Shown here piece by piece: positions 8,592 to 18,100 of a stretch of 26,310 nt of DNA. Location of the stretch: NCBI GenBank assembly GCA_009869945.1, contig WIXG01000694.1, forward strand, positions 1-26,310, read 5' to 3'. Source of the DNA: Mesaphorura yosii. Its lineage: Eukaryota; Arthropoda; Collembola; Poduromorpha; Tullbergiidae. The position numbers and the translations under genes were made by a program. The stretch's first letter is position 1; each line of letters opens with the position of its first letter. Under the pieces are notes generated by a model. That model ran no database searches and was not told the DNA's origin. It saw only the letters and a list, made by a program, of their open reading frames with translations.

Positions 8592-11500
8592 TCAGTTAAA
8601 ATGCAAACTCCCCACCCCTGTCATCAACTCCAGATTAAACAAATGCCGGAGAGTCGGCCTCCCATGTGGACAATTCCAAGGCTGATCCAATGAAGCCATG
8701 TGCTGGACAATGCCGATCATCTCCTTCGCTCCTAGCGCCATGCCAATCATGACTGACTTTCTACACGCACGGCTAGCCAGCATCGTACGGACTTTTGTGG
8801 GGCGACAAAATGTACCTGTTGCGTCTTGCAGCATGAAAATCAGTTCTTCGATGTCTTCGCGACCGAATTCGTAGGATTTTGAGAAGGGGATTTGAGTCAG
8901 CTTGATTCGGGTGGTGGGTTTTTCTATAAGAAAATCAAATTTAAACTTTGCACCCGGAATTGAAAATGAATTACCTTCTAAATCAATTTCAAAGTCGAAT
9001 CCATTCTTCCGGAACACCTCCAAGTTGTCAATTAGTACATTCTCACTAACAGCGGGAAGCTCAAGCACCTTGGGGCAAATTAGCTTCTGACTCTGAAGAA
9101 CGAGCGATTTTTCTAGTGACTCGTAATTGTACTTTTCGTCAGAGGCGTGCTGGTCGATTATGAACAGATCTGGGCCTTGTCTTGCGATTATGAATCCGAG
9201 GTTGAACTGCCCGAGGATGGCCATCTTGATAAAATAATATTTGAAATACACAAAATAGCAGAGACCGTAGAAGAGAATTACCTGTTTGAACATGTCTCGA
9301 GACAATTCTCTCCTCAATTCTTGTTCGGCAGCGCTGTTGTCTGTGAGCTGAGCACGGAATTTCCGTGCCCTGCATTTGGTATTACTTTCCTCCGATTTTA
9401 GCTTTTGCGATAATCGATTTCGCAACTGCTCCAAATCCAATTTGAGGTTTATACTCGCACCATTAAATTCTGCAGAATTGTTTAGAGCCTTGCTCTCCAG
9501 CTCGTCATCGTACACGATGAGCACTTTCATTTCTTCAGAATCGTCAAATTCATTAGCCCCATTCTCCGTTGATATTCGACTCGACTGTGAACAAATTAAA
9601 GGAGACAACGGTGGAGAAAGTGGAGTACTGCCTTCACCACTCATTTCTTCGTCCAGCACGACTTTTGATGTTGAAATGTTGCACTCGAGCTCTGCGTCCA
9701 AGTCGAGCTGTGACTCGTTTGCTTCATTCTCATCACAATAAAAGTATTCGCAGGTAGTTAAAGCAGAATCTTGTGAATTTCGACTTTGTTGCGACTGGGA
9801 AGTGTCCTCGATCGAATCGGTTACAATGACCTCGACTCCATCTTCATCGCTTCCCGAGTCCGAGCCTACGTCAACTGTTAGCGCAGCCTCCGAGTCCAAT
9901 TTTCTAATCTTTGAGCTTCTTTGTGATAGGAAATCCGAGAGCTTGGGCTCTGTAAGTAACACAAGAAGAGTCGAAAGTAGTTGTTTTGCTTCCTGCAAGC
10001 AGTAATAGAAAAGAAATGTTTAAAACGTCGTCGCTTACGTTTATTTCGAAATCTTGCCAGGCCGTGAGAATTTGCCAACTGGAAAGGCATACTTCTAGAT
10101 TCTGACTGATTGTGTCCTTGACTTGACATTGGAGACTCTGAATTTCCGACACGAAACCTCGTGAAAAGTGAGCGCACACGCATGCTTGGCGCCTGAACCG
10201 AAGGGACCCCTGAATATTGCGGTGCAAACGCCGAGCCGCCTTGAATTTGTGCTGAATGCTGAATTTTCTTGCGCGACGACTGAGATTCGGAACCCGTCGG
10301 AAAAACCAAATCTTGACCGTCTTCAAAACTTGAATTCTTCTCAAAATTTAAACTCATTGACGACGACAGCAAAGTTACCAATATCGCTTTTATGGTCGAA
10401 TAGAGCAACTTCTCATCCTGCAGATAAATGCTACGCTTATCCGGCGAAACGTTCACGTCAACATTGCCTTGACTCGTAATTATATTGAGGACAACGAGTG
10501 GGTAATTATTACGACTGCTGTAGCCATGGTAGACTTCGTTGATGATTTTCGTGATCTGCGAGAAATAGCAAGCAAATGCAATTTCAATCTTCCATTCGAA
10601 GCAAAACGTTGGTTTGAGAATTGAAACCTTTGCCGAGTCGAACGGTCTCGAGTTTATAAACAGAAACTGTCGATCACACGCACTGCGTCCATTTTGGGGT
10701 TTCGATACAAATCCTTCCAGTTTGAAAGGTCGGCTAGCGAATTGGGACTCTGTAAGGTTGTATTCTTTTAATATCTGAGAAGGGATTTCACGTGGGAGTG
10801 TGGCTTCGGAAACTTCTAGAAGTGATGAGATCTGAGAACGCAGAAATTAAAATCTCAAAAACTCAAATAATACTTTCAAAGGATCAGCTCAATAATTACT
10901 ATTAACCTGCTTGTTCCCAAAGACGCAAACGAGACGTTCTTTCACAGAATCCAGAGGAGGTACACACAAGACTTGCTTGGGTCCGTCGCCTTTTCTTTCT
11001 TCGTTTGTCAGGTTGATCCTAATCACAGTGACATGCTTCAACATTACGCAGTTAACTTGTGCGAAAATTCACGAGCATCGCTTGAATTACCTCACTCCTT
11101 TCAGGATCAGACAGTACCCATACAAGAGATTGACCATTCTGTTGTACTCCTTCTTTAGATTCTTAATAAATTCACGATGCCGAACAGGAAGGGGTTGAAA
11201 TAAATTCCTAAGCACGATTGTTGTCCCCACCGCTCTCGCACACTGCACTTTAGTCACAATCCCCCCATTGGAATCGTACTCAATCCGATAAGCCTTCTCC
11301 GAATCTCTCGCCCTTGTAATGACGGAAAGCTCCGCCAAAGCACAGAGTGAACTCAGCGCTTCACCACGGAAACCAAACGTTCCGATAGAGTTGAGGTCCT
11401 CAAACTGGTTTATTTTCGAAGTGCAGTGCTTCTTTGTTAAAGCCTCGAAATTTGACACACCTTCCCCGTTGTCATGAACTTGGATCCCTAAGCTCCCGTA

Positions 11501-11807
11501 TTCTATGAGGTGTATATCTACGTTTGTTGAGTGCGCATCGACGCTGTTCTCGACGAGTTCTTTGATAGCGGAGGCGAGGGTTGTGATGACCTGAGTGGAG
11601 GAGGTGGAAGTTAAGCTCCGACAAAACTCCAGAAACTATTCCACCTACCTGTCCTGAACAAATCCGATGTACGTCTTTTGCTTCAATTGGTTTAATGGCG
11701 GTGGGGGGTTCCTTCTGCAGTCGGTCTTCTTTCAATGTCGAGTTCTTTTTGTTGGCATCCGGGCTCTTTGCCCATGTCGGTCCATCGTCAGCCCGCATTT
11801 CCTCCAT
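8592..11807 (-). CDS. PMS2: DNA mismatch repair endonuclease PMS2
   Basis: Eight exons on the minus strand: 11807-11649, 11590-11096, 11035-10907, 10831-10628, 10555-10039, 9988-9282, 9224-8975, 8923-8592, totalling 930 codons plus stop. PMS2 pairs with MLH1 (MutL-alpha) and nicks the discontinuous strand in mismatch repair. The N-terminal GHKL ATPase shows 'KPIEAKDVHRICSGQ', 'AIKELVENSVDA', 'DNGEGV' and 'GTFGFRGEALSSLCAL'; the transducer part has 'DRQFLFINSRP' and 'VDVNVSPDKR'. A Ser/Asp-rich linker of roughly 350 residues follows. The C-terminal domain has 'GQFNLGFI', the metal-binding endonuclease motif DQHASDEKYNYE (about residues 761-772), 'ACRKSVMIG' and 'CPHGRPT', so nuclease activity should be intact. 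The exon 5/6 junction (10039/9988) is the least certain; it needs the second of two tandem acceptors to keep frame. Introns at 9225-9281 and 8924-8974 contain no stop in frame. Confidence 0.93.
8924..8974 (-). other. Stop-free, frame-preserving intron of PMS2 (51 nt)
   Basis: GTAATT...TTATAG on the minus strand, 51 nt, no stop in frame. Removing it restores the PMS2-family alignment between 'NGFDFEIDLE' and the 'KPTTRIKLTQIPFSKSYEFG' region; reading through it would add 17 residues. Confidence 0.75.
9225..9281 (-). other. Stop-free, frame-preserving intron of PMS2 (57 nt)
   Basis: GTAATT...ATCAAG on the minus strand, phase 0, 57 nt, with no stop in frame. Reading through would insert 19 aromatic/hydrophobic residues directly before 'GQFNLGFI', where other PMS2 proteins have none. 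Confidence 0.8.
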
Positions 11808-12091
11808 TTACGACCGAACAAAGCCTGGAACTCATAGAAAATTAACAAGTTACATAACAATGCTCTTTGACCATGTAAACCCTCGTACTCATCATCGCGA
11901 TATGCAAGTTCTCGTGTCTTTCCCATTATTGTTACTAATCTGTTTACACATTAACCAGCTTGAGCACTTGCGATTACCGTCTTTACTTGAGTACGTGTTT
12001 CTTTAATGTAGCGTGAGTGGCCGCTTTGTTTACTCGCTGTAAAACCCCCTCGCATACTTTCACTTTCAATCTTATCATTTGAGTACGTTTC
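11808..12091 (-). promoter_or_regulatory. Presumed 5' flank of PMS2
   Basis: 284 bases between the PMS2 ATG and the stop of the next minus-strand ORF. AT-rich with GAGTACGT words near 11990 and 12080; no TATA box or other site recognised. The PMS2 promoter and 5' UTR must lie here or within the neighbouring ORF. Confidence 0.3.
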
Positions 12092-12526
12092 TTAATTGTT
12101 ACTTTGTTTTGGTCGGTTTAGTTTATGTATGCATGGTGCAGGACCCACGGTAGTGGATGAGCTCATGTCAAAAGCCCTAATCAAAACGTGAGTCAAGCCA
12201 TCCATGACTTGCCGTGCGTGCGGTAATGAGGACCAACCGGAAATGAGGTTCATAAGCCTCGACAGAAAAGATGAATGAAATGGAATCTGTGCTGTGTTTT
12301 GAATGTATTCACAAGCCTCACACGTTAGCACACTGCACAGGACGGACAACAGAAAACTTTTTAAATCCTCTTCTTTTGCAAGAGTACTTTGAAGGAACTG
12401 AAGGGAATCTGAAGCAGGCAGGGTCATCACAGATCTTCGTGTCACAGGACCGAGTCGAGGTGAAGGTCGGTCTGCGATCTTCGCTACGAACTCTAAAATT
12501 TGAACCTCTCTGCATACAATTCCCAT
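12092..12526 (-). CDS. Unrecognised 144-aa ORF
   Basis: ATG at 12526-12524 runs to TAA at 12094-12092. The middle (residues about 38-118) is leucine-rich and helical: 'LQFLQSTLAKEEDLKSFLLS', then 'FLSRLMNLISGW' and 'MDGLTHVLIRAFDM', which looks like helical-repeat (HEAT/ARM-like) protein rather than random translation. The N-terminal 35 and C-terminal 25 residues are basic and featureless. It lies tandem to PMS2 on the same strand, 284 bases upstream. It may be a small gene, the first exon of a larger one (a GTGGGT donor-like site occurs near residue 127), or a fragment of a larger helical-repeat protein. I do not recognise the family and no function should be assumed. Confidence 0.35.
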   Translation of the reverse strand: MGIVCREVQILEFVAKIADRPSPRLGPVTRRSVMTLPASDSLQFLQSTLAKEEDLKSFLLSVLCSVLTCEACEYIQNTAQIPFHSSFLSRLMNLISGWSSLPHARQVMDGLTHVLIRAFDMSSSTTVGPAPCIHKLNRPKQSNN

Positions 12527-13538
12527 TCTTTATCGAGAAACTTTAGCAAATCACTCAACCGCGTAATTCATTCTCCATCCCTTTTATGAAACAGCCAAAA
12601 AAGAAATGCAACCGGATGAACGAACGAAAGGACAGATTCAAGAAAGTGCATCCTCCGCTCTCTTCTCCGCTTTAGAACAGAGCACGAAAGAGAAACGAAG
12701 AACGCAGGAACAGACAAGTTAGTTGGTTGCCTCGAATCATAATCTCAAATTATGGATGTGCAAAGTGCATGGGCGAAGTTCAATCTATTAAATTAAGTTT
12801 CTTTTGTGCAATTCAGCTTATGAATTTCCTCTTTTAATTGGCATCGCCTCGAAATTTCCTCAACGCCAAGTCGTGACATGAAAACGATCATTGGACCCTT
12901 GAAATCTGATGACTCAAACCGATGAAATCTGCCCATTTCGAGCACGCAATGTCACTGGAAATACCCTGTGACCCAATTTTATAAGGTCAGTCATTTTTCC
13001 AGTGCACATTCTGCGCCCGCACTCAACCCATTTCCTGATTCGCCTTTTTATTCTCAGGATTTTACTCTGACCATTCGTGTATGTGTTAATGAACTATCCT
13101 TCTAAATCAAGCGTGCAGCCTTGGCTCTTATTTGTTCAAGGTGTTATTCAATCATGATGCAAGTTCATAAATAGCGCTCAGCTTCATCCTGAGGGGTTTA
13201 CTCTAAATCTGAGCAATGACTGCACTGTGTTTTCTACATCCGAACCCAGAACGAGAACATTGACGCAGTTAACAGTAAACAGCAGGTTAAACTCAGGTGA
13301 GACTCAAATCCCAAAATTCTCATTCGCAAAATCGCACTACGGAATCGTAACAGGAAGGTGTTTAAAGCCGTGCCCCTAATGAGAGTTATTAAGCGTTTGG
13401 CACCTGCCATGCCAACTTGAGATAATCTCAAAGATTTGGTTCTCTGCTCTTGCTGAACGGAGAGCCAAGCCGCGCACAACAGTAAAGAAAGAGAAAGTTA
13501 TTACGCTCTACGCCTCGTCGTCCGCCGAGCACAGATTT

Positions 13539-13564
13539 CTACTACTGACCATTTTTAGTAGTAG
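13539..13564. repeat. Small inverted repeat CTACTACT ... AGTAGTAG
   Basis: An 8-base perfect stem with a 10-base loop. No function implied. Confidence 0.4.
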
Positions 13565-13646
13565 TCGTCGTGGTGATCTCTTATTTATTACGTATTTGCT
13601 TATGCATATTCGCACTTGATCGCTCTGCGCTGAGCGTTGAGTAACA

Positions 13647-13663
13647 CAACAACTTTGTTGTTG
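13647..13663. repeat. Small inverted repeat CAACAAC-TTT-GTTGTTG
   Basis: A 7-base perfect stem with a 3-base loop, flanked by two copies of TTGAGTAA. No function implied. Confidence 0.4.
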
Positions 13664-15141
13664 AGTAATAGCACGAGATTAGTGGCTGTAAGTGCATTGT
13701 TGTGACTGTGAAGATGTGAGATCACTGAGGTGCGATGGTGACAGTGACGCGATGGTGCGGGAATAAAAATCTGTAAATCAGAATCAATTTGTGAACACTT
13801 TCTTGCCAGTTGCGAATTGCGATCGGGTCGAAGAACAAGAAAAAGTGGCTCAGGCAGACAAGACAGATCGCTGCTGATTTTGTGAAACGTGCCATCCAGT
13901 AACAAGTTTATGGTTCAAACAGGACGATTGTTGGTTCATTGTCCAGTGCATTCGCCGGCTGTTTCGTGCTACAGAATTCCCTACAAAAGCCTAAATATTA
14001 TGTAACATTCCATTGCGACTCGACGCCTCGTACTGAAAAGTAAATAACGAGCCTCAAACGGAGCACAGCACGAGACCAAACATTCCCGAACCTTTTGCAT
14101 AAATCAAGGGTAAGATTTTCTGGAACAAAAGCTTGTGTGCCATGGTTACAAGCGTCTCTCCCTGGAAGCCATTATCGCAAATATGGCCAAGAGTCGCTAT
14201 ATTCCTAAAGTTTGGTAATTCGATCAAGTATTTCTGCAGCAAGCACGCATCCCAACAAAATTTACAAGCTCCGATCATTTACAAGAGAAGCTTGCTCCAT
14301 TACCAAATTATAATTACGTAGCAAAAAGTGACAATCAAGAATCGAGTCAAAATTTGATCCACTTTTCATTTCAGCACTTTTAACCATTAACCTCCACCTT
14401 GGAAACAGCGCAGACGCGCACGCTCTAGAGCACAGCGCATCCAAACATGCAATAACAAAGCTGAAAAGAAGCGCCTGTAATTAGAGAAAAGTGATAATGT
14501 GACGACAGACAATAACGGTGTCTCATCTCAAATTTTAACTCATTACTCTTCGTCTTGCACTACTTGTCTCTGCCCAAACTAATCATAACAATACACTACA
14601 ATAACAGAAATACACATCTTTGCTGTCCACACGCATTAAACTAGGATAAATCCAGAAAGCGAACGGTGTAGTGCTAGCCTTTTGCAGAGTTCTCGCAAGT
14701 ATGAGATGCACTGCTTTAGCAGGTATGATGGTATGAGTTATTAAGAAGGCGTACACGGTAAGAATTTTGAGACAAGTCAACTCACTTGAATCGTGAATTG
14801 GTTTCTTGTTGACCGCGTAAAGTGCATGCTGTAACGCAACAATCGCAGGAAAGGAAAAGTTAATTTAAATTGCGGAACAACGTTGCCATATAATTTAGCT
14901 GTAACTCCATATTTAGCACTGTGCCAAGTGGCAAACAAAGCAAAGGGTAGGTCAGTCTGCACCACGCACTCGGCTCGCATTTGGCGACCCAAGCCCAAGC
15001 TTTCTTCGCATCGCCTTAAAAGCGACTTTGCAAATTCCCAATTCTCCTCGCCCTTGCGATTGCGTCATCGGAAAATACTCAAAATTCCCAAACTCGAAAT
15101 GCAAGTAGCCCAACAATCTGATTTTCATTTTTCTAACGCAG

Positions 15142-18100
15142 GCAAAACGCACCGGCAAAATGCGGCGGGCAGAGTTCACGCTCTTCATCGTGGCCATCTC
15201 CGCACTCATCTCAGCCGCGAAGTCACAACACAACAAGGACCCTCTTGTTGAGTCAGCGCCCAGTTTCTTCCCACAAGAGGAGTCGGCGTACAGCAGAATT
15301 TCGACGCGCGTGTCCCGGAGCCCACCCGGCTCATCCACGTTCAAGTTCCCCGACTCTGCGCCCCTCCCGGCCCCTTCGCCCCTCACAGAACCCCGGCTAA
15401 GGAAGGTGCACGCTCAAGAAAGGCTCCCCAAGCAATTCTTCCAAATCCAAGACATAATCTCAGCCGAGAGCAGCGACGACTCGGATGAGAAGCAAGCAAT
15501 AGACATCATCCTCTCCGCTACAAAGACTGGGAGGAAGTTCGACATTGGAGAAGGGACAAACGAACTCAAGAAAATAACATCAGACCCAAAGATTAGAGAG
15601 CAGGTGGAGGCTGGGAACGACGCGGAGGCGAGGAATTACATTCGGAGGAAGCTTTGTCTGCTTGGGCTGCTGCCGGTGAGAAGTCATTTCCATGTAAAAT
15701 TGTGCGCACGGGTATTTCAAATTCACGTATTTTTTTAGTGCGCCCGCCGCCGACCCGCTCGCGGAGGAGACCGGATCGCCGTCAGCAAACACGACTACGA
15801 CCCGTACACGTACGGGGCGGGCTACGACGGGGGAGGTTTGTCCGTAAAAGACGTTGCACTTGTACAGCCTGTTGCACTGCAGCCTGTGGGCACACCCATC
15901 CAAGCCATACCGCTTGAACCGCTCGGGAATGGGCTGTCACCACTGCACGAGCACTACCCAGTACACACTTATGCTGGGAAACAGTACGGTTACGGTGAGC
16001 CGGAGCCTGACTCTGAGTACGTGGTCAGCTCCGGCGGGCCGACCTATGAGTCAGTGTACGCACCACCGACAAAAGTCACGACTTACACTTCCGGTCCTCC
16101 ACCCTCACCTCTCATTTACGAGTCAGGGCCCGTGTACGATCCGATTTATGCACCACCGTCAACCTCGTCTAAAACAGTGTACAGTTCTAAACCGGTCCCG
16201 GCAGGTGGAGGAAACGTTGTTGAGCACGTGCATCATCACATTCATCATACGCCGAGTGTTGGGGATAGACTTTCACGTGAGTCTCTAGAAATTCAATGCA
16301 ATGTCCAACGCCATGGCCAGCTCCTAATTTTAATGCCTGTCCGCAGCCAATTACGGAATTAGTGGACTCGCAACCAGCAGTGGAAACGGACTTTACAGCG
16401 GTGGTGGCGCAGAGTACGGCGCAGCCCAACGTCCCTCCATCACATTAGCAACGCCAAGTGGGGCGACTGTACCAGCATTCGCGACCCCTTTCAACTCTGC
16501 CAACTACAACCAGATGTTAGACAACTGCGTCTGTGTCCGTATAAATCAGTGCACGTCGTACGACATTGTGCAGGCGGGGACGAGCGGTCGTGAGACGATT
16601 CAGCCCAACTCGGGGCTGGTTGGGTACAACATTGATCCGAGGAGCAAAGTTGCGACGGCTTCGGAGCCTGCATTAGTTTTGGCGTCCGATTCCAATTATA
16701 CGGGCAACTCGGAGCACGTGCGGGTGCAGATAATCACGCCAGTCAATGTTGGCAGTAAAAGCATCCACTTTGATGAGATGCAGGGCGAGAGCCGGCAGCA
16801 TGAAGTATACGCCTTGAGAAAATCAGAGCCGGCAACTTCAAAGGAAGAAGATGCAAAGACGTCAACCGAGTCTACAACTGCAGGAATCAGTGAGGAGCCG
16901 AGCACCGAGACCAGCAAAGTGAAATCACGGAGGAAGCGCCAAACGTACGCGGTCATCAACAACACCAACAAGAATAATGGAGTTTCCCAGCCCGTAAGTG
17001 CAATTAGTTTTCTTGCCATAAATTCAAAGAATAGTTTCCGACAAACGAGAAATATTGTGACAATTACAAGCTAGACCCATAATTAATCAACTAACTCCCT
17101 ATCTCGCTGCTTCTTCGCTTTAAATGTGCTTTGCTTGATGACCTGAGCTGCAGTGTTGACATGTGAATTTTCGAACGAATGTACTTTGCAGCTTCTGAAA
17201 TGCGACTGCTATCATCGAGATCGCTTACTAAACAACATTTCAGCTTTGTATGACTGGACTTCCTACATTAATTAAACGATTGACTATCATTCAGCTATTA
17301 GACTTTTAGTCGGTTTGATATTCCTTACAAATTCCCACGCTAATCTTAGAACTCGACGGAAGCTAGATTCTTCACCTCGCTTATGCGTGACGCGACATTT
17401 CAAAATTTGACAAGATTTGCCGGTCTTGATTTCGGTGATGATCCATCACAACTGCTCAAACTTGAGGGGACTCGACTCGTAAGTATGGAACTCTTTTGTA
17501 TTTCTATTTTAGTTGTATTGTTTATGCATATTGCTCACTTGATCTCCACCTTTAGTTTTTGGCACTATCATCTGCTTTTGTAACGTAGACGAAGCATTTC
17601 CCTTGTAGAAGTTGATTTATAGAATTTCGCACATTAAGTCCAAGTCTAAAATCACAGGTTGAAAACGTAAAGTAAATCACACACAAGCACAGTGACCTTT
17701 AAATTCATGGATTCCCTAAGTCCCATTTCCTCAATTCAGAGACTCTTCGGCCGCCTCCTCGGATTCGAGCCAACATTCGGAGTCTCGTTCGGTCTCCCAG
17801 GCGCAGGATACGCAGGCTACCCCCTCAACCCACTCGGCACGGGACCGGTCGTCAACCCGTACCACGACGGGATTCCAATCGGGCCCATTTCAGTCAACCC
17901 ACTCGTCTCCCTCCAAGTGGGGAAGGATAAAGACAAGACTAAGGTTATCAAGCCACTCGTCAACTTGCATGTGACACCGAATCATTGGCTCCTCGGTGGT
18001 GTTAAAAATTACTTTCATAAAAAGTTCAAGGGGGGGTGGGTCCCTCCTTATGCGTATCCTCCGCCAGTGTACGCTCAACAGCACTTCTACCCTCAGCAAC

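Larger units (their letters stand above)
12527..15159. other. 2.6-kb stretch without a recognised gene
   Basis: No long ORF with family resemblance on either strand; small ORFs here look random. Seen in it: an 18-base exact match (13095-13112) to the receptor gene at 548-565; two small hairpins near 13539 and 13647; and TTTTTCTAACGCAG at 15128-15141, a good splice acceptor just upstream of the next gene's ATG. The last suggests a 5' UTR intron of the protease homolog, whose promoter would then lie in this stretch. Confidence 0.4.

Noticed and set aside
9225..9281. Extra hydrophobic insert (possible membrane segment) in PMS2
   Set aside because: It is bounded by GT and AG, is 57 nt, and sits where the family alignment is continuous, so an intron explains it.
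13234..13905. Minus-strand ORFs of 81 and 101 codons in the gene desert
   Set aside because: No family resemblance, no splice or regulatory context, lengths expected by chance.
17383..17583. Separate 66-aa ORF inside the protease homolog gene
   Set aside because: The coding-like part ends exactly at a strong donor (17479) and fits as an in-phase exon; the rest is intron.
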